NCBI GenBank assembly: GCA_001303705.1
Contig: LJUI01000086.1
Span: 1 to 11,364 of the forward strand
DNA length: 11,364 nucleotides
From: a candidate division TA06 bacterium SM23_40
Lineage (GTDB): Bacteria; LJUI01; SM1-40
Direction: 5' to 3'
The notes beneath the pieces are model-generated. The model ran no database searches and was not told the DNA's origin. It saw only the letters and a list, made by a program, of their open reading frames with translations. Positions 1-8,076 of the stretch are shown here, one piece after another (within the stretch, counting starts at the first letter, position 1; each line of letters starts with the position of its first letter). The position numbers and the translations under genes were made by a program.

Positions 1-1142
<1,142 letters not shown>

Positions 1143-1187
1143 TGCTGGTATCAGTGCCGATGGCCGGTAAGGAGAGGGGCAGCCGAG

Positions 1188-2069
1188 ATGAGGGGCCACA
1201 CACTCAGTGAGTTGAGAGAGGGGTACAGCTTCATGCTCCCTCTCATCGTCTTTCTCGGGTGCTTTGTCCTTCTGCCCGTGGTGGGGACATTTGTCACCAG
1301 CGTTTACCAGGATGTCACATTTCTGGAAAGAAAGTTCATACTGTTCCAGAACTACCGCCGCCTGATCGGTGATGCTGATTTCTGGCGGGCTCTTCGATTC
1401 ACCCTTCTGTTTGTCGCGGTCTCGGTCCCGCTCGAAATGCTGCTGGGGCTCTCGTTCGCGCTCCTTCTCAATCAGTCCGTCCCGCTAAGGGGCCTGTTGA
1501 GATGCTGTGTTCTCATCCCCTGGGCCATACCGGCGGCGATATCTGGACGGACATGGGAACTGATATACAATTACAACTACGGGTTGGCGAACTTTCTCCT
1601 GGCGCGGTTCGGCCTGTCCGACGAACCGATCAACTGGCTCGGTTCGAGCGCCGGCGCCTTCGCATCAGTAGTACTCTCCGACGCCTGGAAGACGACGCCG
1701 TTCATCGCGATCATCTTGCTCGCCGGACTTTCGGTGATACCATCGGAGCTGTACCGCCAGGCCAAGGTTGATGGTGCGAATTTCTTGTATAGATTCTACC
1801 GTATCACAGTGCCGCTGCTGAAGCCGACGATCATCGTTGCGCTGCTCTTCCGGACCATTGATGCACTGAGGATCTTCGATCTCATCTACGTGCTGACTCA
1901 CGGGGGGCCGGGAGGCGCTACTACATCCCTTTCCCTGTACGGGTACAGGTACTTCCTCGTGGGAGACTTCGGCTATGGCTCGAGCATTTCGGTTACACTC
2001 TTTGTGATCGCGCTCGTGCTGGCCCTCATCTATGTTCGGCTGAGCCGCTGGAGTACAGAACTGACATGA
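1188..2069 (+). CDS. malF: ABC sugar transporter permease, MalF type
   Basis: Inner-membrane permease subunit of a carbohydrate importer (binding-protein-dependent transport, CUT1 family), 293 residues. Hydrophobic segments lie near residues 13-36, 70-94, 103-120, 155-183, 211-236 and 264-283, fitting six membrane spans. The cytoplasmic EAA loop that docks on the ATPase is visible at about 187-212 (core YRQAKVDGANF, then ITVPLLKP). The short N-terminus without a large periplasmic loop is like archaeal and Gram-positive MalF/UgpA, not E. coli MalF. The ATG follows GGAGAGG at 1171-1177, about ten bases upstream, which fixes the start. The stop overlaps the next ATG in an ATGA, so the two permeases are translationally coupled. 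Partner of the downstream MalG-type permease. Confidence 0.93.
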   Translation: MRGHTLSELREGYSFMLPLIVFLGCFVLLPVVGTFVTSVYQDVTFLERKFILFQNYRRLIGDADFWRALRFTLLFVAVSVPLEMLLGLSFALLLNQSVPLRGLLRCCVLIPWAIPAAISGRTWELIYNYNYGLANFLLARFGLSDEPINWLGSSAGAFASVVLSDAWKTTPFIAIILLAGLSVIPSELYRQAKVDGANFLYRFYRITVPLLKPTIIVALLFRTIDALRIFDLIYVLTHGGPGGATTSLSLYGYRYFLVGDFGYGSSISVTLFVIALVLALIYVRLSRWSTELT

Positions 2070-2896
2070 ACGAAGAGAGAATGCAGAGACTACTCACGCT
2101 GGCCACGTCGGGTTTCCTCATCGTCTTCTGTCTGGCGCCGTTCGTCTTCATGGCCGTCATCAGTCTGAGCGGGAGCCCGGAGTTCCTGTCGGGGCAGACG
2201 GCCTTCAATGCTACGTTTGGACACTACCGTGCCATCATCACCACGCCCTCTCTTCACTTCATCGATTACCTGCGCAACAGCCTCGCTGTCTCGGCAGTGA
2301 GTGCGGCAGTGAGCACGTTGATAGCGGCCCTGGCAGCCTACTCCTTGACCCGGCTCGAGCTGCCGGGCAGAGTCCTCATTCTGTTCCTCATCCTCTGTGT
2401 CACTATGTTTCCTCAGATCAGCCTCATCGGATTTCTGTTCAAGCTCATGACGTGGCTCGGCTGGATAAACACCTATGGTGCTCTCATCTTTCCGTATGTT
2501 GCCTGGGTACTTCCCCTGTCGGTCTGGATCCTCGTGAGCTACTTCGCTCAGCTACCCCGTGAACTCGACAAGGCGGCGCTGATCGATGGGTGTACGCGCT
2601 GGCAGATACTCAGGAAGGTGATAGCGCCTGTCGCGCTGCCCGGGATCCTGTCGACGGCTCTGCTCTCGTTCATATTCGCGTTCAATGAGTTCATGTTCGC
2701 GCTTCTTTTCACGACAGATCATCGTGCCCGTACAGTGCCTGTTGGCATTGCCCTGTTCCAGGGTCTACACGGAGAGATCCCCTGGGGCAATATTATGGCG
2801 GCCTCGATCGTTTCGATCGTTCCGCTCCTCATATTGGCGGTCGCGTTCCAGCGCCACATAATCCAGGGTCTGACGAGAGGTGCGGTAAAGGGATGA
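2066..2896 (+). CDS. malG: ABC sugar transporter permease, MalG type
   Basis: Second inner-membrane permease of the same CUT1 importer, 276 residues, expected to form a heterodimer with the MalF-type subunit. Hydrophobic segments fall near 9-33, 71-96, 103-127, 137-160, 193-215 and 243-262. The EAA loop is at about 164-192 (LPRELDKAALIDG, then VIAPVALPG), and the tail RHIIQGLTRGAVKG is characteristic of MalG/LacG-type permeases. The ATG at 2066 overlaps the previous stop by four bases and a GGAG lies at 2050-2053. The gene again ends in an ATGA overlap with the ATPase gene, so binding protein, permeases and ATPase form one tight unit. Nothing appears missing or truncated. Confidence 0.93.
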   Translation: MNEERMQRLLTLATSGFLIVFCLAPFVFMAVISLSGSPEFLSGQTAFNATFGHYRAIITTPSLHFIDYLRNSLAVSAVSAAVSTLIAALAAYSLTRLELPGRVLILFLILCVTMFPQISLIGFLFKLMTWLGWINTYGALIFPYVAWVLPLSVWILVSYFAQLPRELDKAALIDGCTRWQILRKVIAPVALPGILSTALLSFIFAFNEFMFALLFTTDHRARTVPVGIALFQGLHGEIPWGNIMAASIVSIVPLLILAVAFQRHIIQGLTRGAVKG

Positions 2897-4020
2897 TCCT
2901 GACACTCGCCGGTCTCACCAAGATGTTCTCGTCCTTGCGAGGGGACATACTCGCGGTGGATGACGTGAGTCTCGTGATACATGACAGAGAGCTTTTCGTA
3001 CTGCTCGGCCCGAGCGGCTGCGGCAAGTCCACGATCCTGAATCTGATCGCAGGACTGGAGAGGCCTACCACCGGCGAGATACGGTTCGACGACGTCATAG
3101 TGGCCTCGGGTCGGCGAAAGGTCTTTCTCAGTCCCAAGGAACGTAACGTCGCCATGGTATTCCAGAGCTACGCCCTGTACCCGCACTTGAGTGTGTTCGA
3201 AAACATAGCGTTTCCTCTGCGAATCGGGAAACAGGGGGCGACCGGGGTAGAGGAGACAGTCGGAGAGGTTGCGGCCATGCTGGAGATTTCGGACCTGCTG
3301 CGCGCACGGCCGGCGGAACTGAGCGGCGGCCAGCGTCAGAGGGTGGCCATTGCGCGGGCGATCGTCCGCCACCCGAAAGTATTCCTCCTCGACGAGCCGC
3401 TCTCAAATCTCGATGCCCGGCTCCGCCTCGCGATGAGAGGAGAGCTGAAGAATCTGCAGCGCAGGCTCGGCATCACAACCGTCTATGTGACGCACGACCA
3501 GGTAGAGGCGATGAGCCTTGCTGATAGAATTGCGGTAGTGCGGCAGGGCCGGATCGAACAGGTGGGCACGCCCGATGAATTGTACAATAAGCCGGCGAAT
3601 CCGTTCGTCGCCACGTTCATCGGTTCGCCCGCCATCAATCTGCTCGAAACCGCGTTCGCCGAAGAGAACGGTGTCTTCTTCGTGGTTGTCGGCGATCAGA
3701 AGCTGAGGATGCCGGATGAGAAGAGCGAGGAACTGCGGCGGCTGTCGAGGAACGTCTGCCTGCTCGGTATCCGTCCCGAACACATACATCTCGATCGACT
3801 CGATCGACGTCTGTCGGGACAACGTCTTAAGGGGAGGGTACGCGCTGTCGAACCCCTGGGCAGGGAGACCATTCTGCATCTGGAAATCGATGACAGTAGA
3901 CTGACGGCGATGACAAGCGGAGGAGAATTGAAACAGGGGGACACGATCGAGGTCGATCTGGACCTGAAACGTGCGCACATCTTCGAGGTGCCGGCACAGG
4001 GACCCCGCGCGCGTCAGTGA
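2893..4020 (+). CDS. malK: ABC sugar transporter ATP-binding protein, MalK/MsmK type
   Basis: Cytoplasmic ATPase that powers the importer, 375 residues, the usual length for MalK/UgpC proteins. All nucleotide-binding motifs are intact: Walker A GPSGCGKST at 39-47, Q-loop Q91 (VFQSYALYPHLS), signature LSGGQRQR at 143-150, Walker B VFLLDEP at 163-169, D-loop SNLDARLR and switch histidine H201 (VYVTHDQVEAM). Residues from about 240 to the end form the C-terminal regulatory/TOBE-OB region, including LGIRPEHI at 291-298, typical of MalK-like sugar ATPases. The start overlaps the malG stop (ATGA), implying coupling. It is followed by 262 bp without a gene before treT. In T. litoralis, as recalled, malK lies after treT and trmB; here it directly follows malG and no TrmB-like regulator is present in the window. 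Confidence 0.95.
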   Translation: MILTLAGLTKMFSSLRGDILAVDDVSLVIHDRELFVLLGPSGCGKSTILNLIAGLERPTTGEIRFDDVIVASGRRKVFLSPKERNVAMVFQSYALYPHLSVFENIAFPLRIGKQGATGVEETVGEVAAMLEISDLLRARPAELSGGQRQRVAIARAIVRHPKVFLLDEPLSNLDARLRLAMRGELKNLQRRLGITTVYVTHDQVEAMSLADRIAVVRQGRIEQVGTPDELYNKPANPFVATFIGSPAINLLETAFAEENGVFFVVVGDQKLRMPDEKSEELRRLSRNVCLLGIRPEHIHLDRLDRRLSGQRLKGRVRAVEPLGRETILHLEIDDSRLTAMTSGGELKQGDTIEVDLDLKRAHIFEVPAQGPRARQ

Positions 4021-4083
4021 GGTGGCGACGGCGGCCGTACGCACCATTTCCTTTCCCGGGGGTATGGGCAGAGACAGGGCGGT

Positions 4084-4116
4084 GGGCATCGGGACGGCGG
4101 GAGGCCCGGGAGGGGG
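4084..4116 (+). other. Putative G-quadruplex motif upstream of treT promoter
   Basis: Five G-runs on the plus strand: GGG at 4084-4086, 4091-4093, 4099-4101 and 4108-4110, then GGGGG at 4112-4116. Loops are 4, 5, 6 and 1 bases, which satisfies the usual G3+N1-7 rule. The last run ends 11 bases before the treT -35 box. The motif is seen directly; folding and any role in treT transcription are inference, and the CCCGGG at 4105-4110 could compete by pairing with another CCCGGG at 4055-4060. Confidence 0.5.
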
Positions 4117-4127
4117 ATGGCTGGCGG

Positions 4128-4156
4128 TTGAAAATCGAGCGGAGGCATGTTATGTT
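4128..4156 (+). promoter_or_regulatory. Predicted sigma-70-type promoter for treT
   Basis: A -35 box TTGAAA (4128-4133; five of six to consensus) is followed after exactly 17 bp by a -10 box TATGTT (4151-4156; four of six). A TGT precedes the -10 box and makes it an extended -10. Transcription would start near 4163, giving a leader of about 120 bases before the treT GTG. This suggests treT can be transcribed separately from the transporter genes. Confidence 0.6.
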
Positions 4157-4174
4157 GGAGCAGAGGGATTGGTC

Positions 4175-4207
4175 TCGTCCCCAGGGGGGTATAGATGATA
4201 GGGACGA
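4175..4207 (+). promoter_or_regulatory. Inverted repeat in treT leader
   Basis: TCGTCCC at 4175-4181 and its exact complement GGGACGA at 4201-4207 are separated by 19 bases. The outer flanks GGAT (4167-4170) and ATCC (4207-4210) nearly extend it. It lies just downstream of the predicted start site, where either an operator or an RNA stem-loop would be placed. No protein that might bind it is encoded in the window. Confidence 0.35.
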
Positions 4208-4282
4208 ATCCAGCGCCGCTCCGAGTCCGCCATAGAACCGGTGACGGGCGCTCCACGGGATGGTGTCTGAGGAGGTGCTATT

Positions 4283-5491
4283 GTGCCCACACTTGAGGCC
4301 TACAGAGAGATCGTAGGGGACGAATTCATCACTTCGCTGTACAGAAAAGCGAGGAGGCTGTACGGCAAACATATCATCCACATCAACTCTACCTCCCAGG
4401 GTGGCGGTGTTGCGGAGATGCTCTCGTCGCTGGTGCCTCTGATGAATGACATAGGGATCGCCACGGGGTGGAGGATACTGCACGGGACGCCCGATTTCTT
4501 CGACATAACAAAGAAGTTCCACAACGCGCTCCAGGGAAGCAAGGTAAACCTGACCAAGATGAAGAAGGAACTGTACCGGCAGGTCAACAGGAACTTCTCG
4601 ATATATACACATATTGACCACGATTGTGTCATCATCCATGATCCTCAGCCGCTGCCGCTCATCGAGTGCTATCCGAAGAGACAGCCATGGGTGTGGCGGG
4701 CACACATAGATCTGTCAGATCCGAATGAGAAACTGTGGGAATTCCTGAAGGGCTTCATATTCAGATATGACATGATCCTTTCCTCGAATGAGAGGTACAT
4801 AAGCCAGTATCTGCCGGTCGAGCGGAGGGTGATCTATCCTGCGATCGATCCCGTCTCGGTCAAGAACAAGGAACTGTCCGAGAAGGATATCACTAAGTAT
4901 CTCGGCAAGTTCGGTATACCTACAGACAAACCGCTCGTTACTCAGATATCGAGATTCGATGTGTGGAAGGATCCGGACGGTGTCATCCGGGTGTTCAATC
5001 TTGTGAGGAAGAAGGTGGATGCGCGGTTGGTGCTCTGCGGGAGCATGTCCGTGGATGACCCGGAGGGATGGGAGATCTATGAGAAGGTGACGTCCAAAGC
5101 AAAAGGTCTGCTGGAGAGTGGTGACGTCATACTGATAACGAGCGAGAATAATATTCTCGTCAACGTACTACAGAGGAGTTCAGCAGTCATCGTTCAGAAA
5201 TCGCTAAGAGAGGGATTCGGACTTACAGTAACGGAGGCACTGTGGAAGGAGACGCCCGTCGTCGCCTCCAATATCGGGGGCATCCCCCTGCAGATACGGG
5301 ATGGCGAGAACGGCTTTCTCGTTGATCCCCTCGACACAGATGGTTTTGCCGACAGGATCATCACACTGCTTAAGGATCCTTCTCTGGCAAAGGAGATGGG
5401 TAGGAAGGGGAAAAAGATCGTCGAGAAGCACTTTCTTATCACACGGTTGCTGGCGGACTACCTGGCCATCCTCGACAGTCTCATAACGTGA
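4283..5491 (+). CDS. treT: Trehalose glycosyltransferring synthase TreT (GT4)
   Basis: Retaining GT4 glycosyltransferase, 402 residues, that reversibly joins NDP-glucose (ADP- or UDP-glucose) and glucose to make trehalose; cytoplasmic. Similarity to Pyrococcus/Thermococcus TreT, from memory, runs the whole length: LEAYREIVGDE at 4-14, NSTSQGGGVAEML at 35-47, FHNALQG at 79-85, HDPQP at 119-123, WRAHIDLS at 138-145, QISRFDVWKDP at 221-231 and the GT4 EX7E motif E310-E318 in REGFGLTVTEALWK. The GTG start is fixed by GGAGGTG at 4271-4277 and an in-frame TGA at 4268-4270. Placed after a trehalose/maltose importer, it probably converts imported trehalose to NDP-glucose plus glucose, although synthesis is equally possible. 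It has its own promoter. Sampled stretches are about 45-60% GC, against about 60-65% in the neighbours, with many AGA/AGG, AAG and ATA codons, which hints at separate ancestry. Confidence 0.95.
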   Translation: MPTLEAYREIVGDEFITSLYRKARRLYGKHIIHINSTSQGGGVAEMLSSLVPLMNDIGIATGWRILHGTPDFFDITKKFHNALQGSKVNLTKMKKELYRQVNRNFSIYTHIDHDCVIIHDPQPLPLIECYPKRQPWVWRAHIDLSDPNEKLWEFLKGFIFRYDMILSSNERYISQYLPVERRVIYPAIDPVSVKNKELSEKDITKYLGKFGIPTDKPLVTQISRFDVWKDPDGVIRVFNLVRKKVDARLVLCGSMSVDDPEGWEIYEKVTSKAKGLLESGDVILITSENNILVNVLQRSSAVIVQKSLREGFGLTVTEALWKETPVVASNIGGIPLQIRDGENGFLVDPLDTDGFADRIITLLKDPSLAKEMGRKGKKIVEKHFLITRLLADYLAILDSLIT

Positions 5492-5583
5492 GCACAGGTT
5501 GCATCTCTCGTCTCGGCACCCTCCTCCGGTATCCCTGCACCAGGTATTCTCAATACAAGGTACTCCCTCGCGTCAGCGAAGTC

Positions 5584-5656
5584 GCCCCATAAGGCAGCCG
5601 CAGCCCTGTCTGTGCCTCACCCGGGGCATCTCGACTCTGAGTAGCGAATCTCAGAG
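5584..5656. other. Stem-loops between convergent treT and Gdt1-family genes
   Basis: The 159 bp between the two facing stop codons holds two inverted repeats. One is nested: GCCCC 5584-5588 pairs with GGGGC 5623-5627, and inside it AGGCA 5592-5596 pairs with TGCCT 5613-5617. The other is CTCTGAG 5635-5641 with CTCAGAG 5650-5656, an 8-base loop that overlaps the TGA of the minus-strand gene. Neither is followed by a T-run on either strand, so they may be transcript ends or stability elements but are not textbook intrinsic terminators. Confidence 0.3.
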
Positions 5657-5923
5657 CCCGCCAACGATGAAGAGCACGCCCAACAGCATCAGCAGCACGC
5701 CGGCACCGATCCGGATGTATTCCAGGGGGACGACGCGTGCAAGCGTCGTCCCGAGAAGTACTGCCAGGAGGGTGGTGCCGACCAGGGCCAGACCCGCTCC
5801 GATGAAGACCGCGAGGCGCGATCGCTGGGTTGCTGCCAAACTGAGGATGGCGAGCTGGGTCTTGTCCCCGAGCTCCGCGAGAAAGATGGCGGCAAAGGTG
5901 GTAGCGATGACTTTCCAATCCAT
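5651..5923 (-). CDS. UPF0016/Gdt1 (TMEM165) family cation transporter, single-domain
   Basis: A 90-residue membrane protein of the Gdt1/TMEM165 family, whose characterised members move Mn2+ or Ca2+ across membranes, usually for efflux or against protons. The family signature E-x-G-D-K-T is intact at residues 17-22 (AELGDKTQLA). Three hydrophobic helices are apparent at about 5-31, 36-60 and 69-88. Full-length members carry two such domains; this is the half-size form, which must pair with itself or with a partner not seen here. The ATG at 5923 is preceded by GGGGAGG nine bases upstream; the frame stays open further upstream, but that part reads as arginine/proline-rich non-membrane sequence and is unlikely to be protein. 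It lies 182 bp downstream of the methylase stop. Substrate is not determined by the sequence. Confidence 0.85.
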   Translation of the reverse strand: MDWKVIATTFAAIFLAELGDKTQLAILSLAATQRSRLAVFIGAGLALVGTTLLAVLLGTTLARVVPLEYIRIGAGVLLMLLGVLFIVGGL

Positions 5924-6105
5924 GAATGTCTTCCTCCCCGTAACATATATGGCTGCGTTCCGCGAAACCACCTCGGGTTCGGGAGGACTCCAGGCCGGGC
6001 CGGAATCGGTGGTCCAGTATCGGTTTCCGGTTCGAGCGGCCGGCCGAGGACTCTTCGACTGATCCGTTGTAGATTTCCTCCTGCGGCTCCAACTGAGTGC
6101 CGCGC

Positions 6106-8067
6106 TCAATCCTCGTCAGTGAAGTGTTTCGCCAGGAGCTTGCGGAATTCCCGGAAGTCGATGGCGACGCGATAGCCCGTCTCGATGCAATAGGCCACCA
6201 TCTTCGAGTACAGCCGTCGCTCATTCCGCATGTCGTCACTCCCAGAATGTATCACGTCAGGCAACGTGCTGAGGAAGCGAATAACGATCTGCTCATCTGC
6301 CGGTGTGAGCGTGTGCTGCTCGGCAGGCACGGCTCTTCCTGCACGGCGTGCGGCTCGCCGATGCAGGGGGGACCGATCCTTCCGGCAGTTGACGACGACA
6401 TCGTAGCCCACGGCGTTCGGCGCCGTGACTTGCTTGAACGATCGGTGCTTCTTGTCGAAGGTGGCGATCGCCTCGGCGTAGAATCCTACCTCGCCGAGAG
6501 CGTACTGGATAGCCTGCCATACGCGCGCCGAGGAGTTATGGAAGATGAGAGTCATGACGCGCCCCGGCTTCAGCACGCGGTGGATCTCGGCGAGCGCATT
6601 CTGCATCATTCCTCTATACCACGTCACATCTTTGGAGTGGGCAGGGGCGATGATCACCTCATCATCCTGGTTCATGAATAGACCGATCCATGACTCCTCC
6701 AGGAAATTGAGTTCCGAATAGACAAGGTTGGCGCCGAACGGCGGGTCGGTGAAGACGTAGTCGATCGACTCGTCGGGGAGCTCGCCCAGGTCGGTCGCCG
6801 ATTGCGTGGAGATGCAGAGATGGTGATCGAGGGCTTGGCTTATGGACGAGGGCGGGAGTTTCGCGGCGGCGGCGGTCTTTCTCGCGAAGGTCGAGAGGAC
6901 GTTTGCCTCCTTGTTCAGGCTCGGTACATAGAGCGTGTGCGTGGGTCGTCCCTGGGTGGGGGCGCGAAGACGCGATACGAGGCGTACGATATCGAGGAAC
7001 GACTGAGCGAGAGGACGGCGCAGGGATTCGTCCTCGTACTCGCAGATCTCCCGCCAGACCAGGCCCAGCATCAGGCGTGCACGTGGAGTGAAGAAGTCGT
7101 GTACATGACTGATGGAATAATGATACCCCTTCCGCCATAGCTCTCCCCACTGGGCTTCTGAGGCATGGGCGTGCATCATCCGGTCGGTGGGGTACCAGAT
7201 CGTGCCTTCCTGATCTCGCAGGTTTATCTCGCGCAGTCGCGTCTGGTCGAATCGGCTCACGCTCGCCTCGAGTCGGCCGCATCGCGAGCAGACGAGCGAC
7301 TTCGCCACCGGCACGAAGTCGACGCGGCGGGCTGCCTGCTTCCCGACCGCAGTCCCGCATCGCGGACAGGAGAGCCGCTGTCTTGCCCGTCCCTGCCGGT
7401 CGATGCCGCCCTCGGAGAAGCGAAAGATGGTCCGACACTCCCGACAGCGAAACCGCTCGCTCCAGATGTAGTACTCCACCCGCGCGCTCCGGCCGCATTG
7501 ACAGCGTGTCTCATAGTACCATTCTGCTTCGTCGCGCAGGCGTTCTGTGATCCGATCCGCCGCCTGTCGAAGGCGATCGGGGGAGGTGCGGTAGCAGTAA
7601 TTGAGGGACATGAACGTGGCGGCCGGCGAAAGATCACAGAGGATGGCTCTGCGTTTCTGGCCCAGCGCGGCGAGACCGGTCATGCCGGACCCGCAGAATG
7701 GATCGAGGACGATCTCACCCGGCCGGGAGTAGCGTGCGATGAACGGAGCTATGCCCTGTGGCGGTACCTTCGTATGATACGAGTGGAGCCGGTAGATCGG
7801 GGTGTTCTTGCCGGCCACGATCTCTGCAGCCGGGAGCGAGCCATCGAGCGCCCGCCCTCGCGCCCGGGCCCCGGGGGCCGTCCTATTCTTACCTCTCGTT
7901 CCGTGGGCGCGGACAAACCTGCCGAGGCTTGGATTCCGGTACGGCGTGTACACCGGCGGCAGCGCGATTTCGATGGTCGGCCTATTGCAGAGAACAATAG
8001 TAGGTTGGCTCATCGAGGGTCTCTCGCGGCGCCGATCCGCCCCGGCGGTATCGTGTGCAGGTCTCAT
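6106..8067 (-). CDS. N6/N4-type DNA methyltransferase with two zinc ribbons
   Basis: A DNA amino-methylase of the DUF1156/COG1743-like kind, 653 residues from this start. The N-terminal part has HTKVPPQ (98-104) and SAM-binding motif I LDPFCGSG at 121-128. The catalytic motif IV DPPF is at 441-444, followed by the YSELNF helix, HRVLKPGR and the C-terminal HRSFKQVTAPNAVGYDVVV. Between them lies a long insertion with two zinc ribbons, Cys189/191 with Cys208/211 and Cys234/237 with Cys260/263, which probably helps DNA recognition. The order (motif I, insertion, motif IV) resembles the alpha class. The start is uncertain: ATG 8067 lies 9 bases after the upstream gene's stop with only a distant GAGG, while ATG 8013, which would remove 18 residues, has a GAGAG nine bases upstream. 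No restriction endonuclease is adjacent, so it looks solitary. The target sequence cannot be read from the protein. Confidence 0.88.
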   Translation of the reverse strand: MRPAHDTAGADRRRERPSMSQPTIVLCNRPTIEIALPPVYTPYRNPSLGRFVRAHGTRGKNRTAPGARARGRALDGSLPAAEIVAGKNTPIYRLHSYHTKVPPQGIAPFIARYSRPGEIVLDPFCGSGMTGLAALGQKRRAILCDLSPAATFMSLNYCYRTSPDRLRQAADRITERLRDEAEWYYETRCQCGRSARVEYYIWSERFRCRECRTIFRFSEGGIDRQGRARQRLSCPRCGTAVGKQAARRVDFVPVAKSLVCSRCGRLEASVSRFDQTRLREINLRDQEGTIWYPTDRMMHAHASEAQWGELWRKGYHYSISHVHDFFTPRARLMLGLVWREICEYEDESLRRPLAQSFLDIVRLVSRLRAPTQGRPTHTLYVPSLNKEANVLSTFARKTAAAAKLPPSSISQALDHHLCISTQSATDLGELPDESIDYVFTDPPFGANLVYSELNFLEESWIGLFMNQDDEVIIAPAHSKDVTWYRGMMQNALAEIHRVLKPGRVMTLIFHNSSARVWQAIQYALGEVGFYAEAIATFDKKHRSFKQVTAPNAVGYDVVVNCRKDRSPLHRRAARRAGRAVPAEQHTLTPADEQIVIRFLSTLPDVIHSGSDDMRNERRLYSKMVAYCIETGYRVAIDFREFRKLLAKHFTDED

Positions 8068-8076
8068 CTATCGGCG

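Noticed and set aside
3827-4705. Minus-strand frame spanning the malK-treT gap
   Set aside because: It runs through the ends of two solid genes on the other strand, resembles no family and has no ribosome site; the gap itself is better explained by promoter elements.
5924-6105. Mn2+ riboswitch (yybP-ykoY) in the 182 bp before the Gdt1-family gene
   Set aside because: These riboswitches often precede this family, but I could not find the conserved loop sequences. Only a weak TATGTT (5947-5942, minus strand) without a matching -35 is visible. A covariance-model search with RF00080 would settle it.
5550-6239. Minus-strand frame through the methylase-Gdt1 gap
   Set aside because: It overlaps the Gdt1 gene in another frame, with low-complexity basic sequence and no domain.
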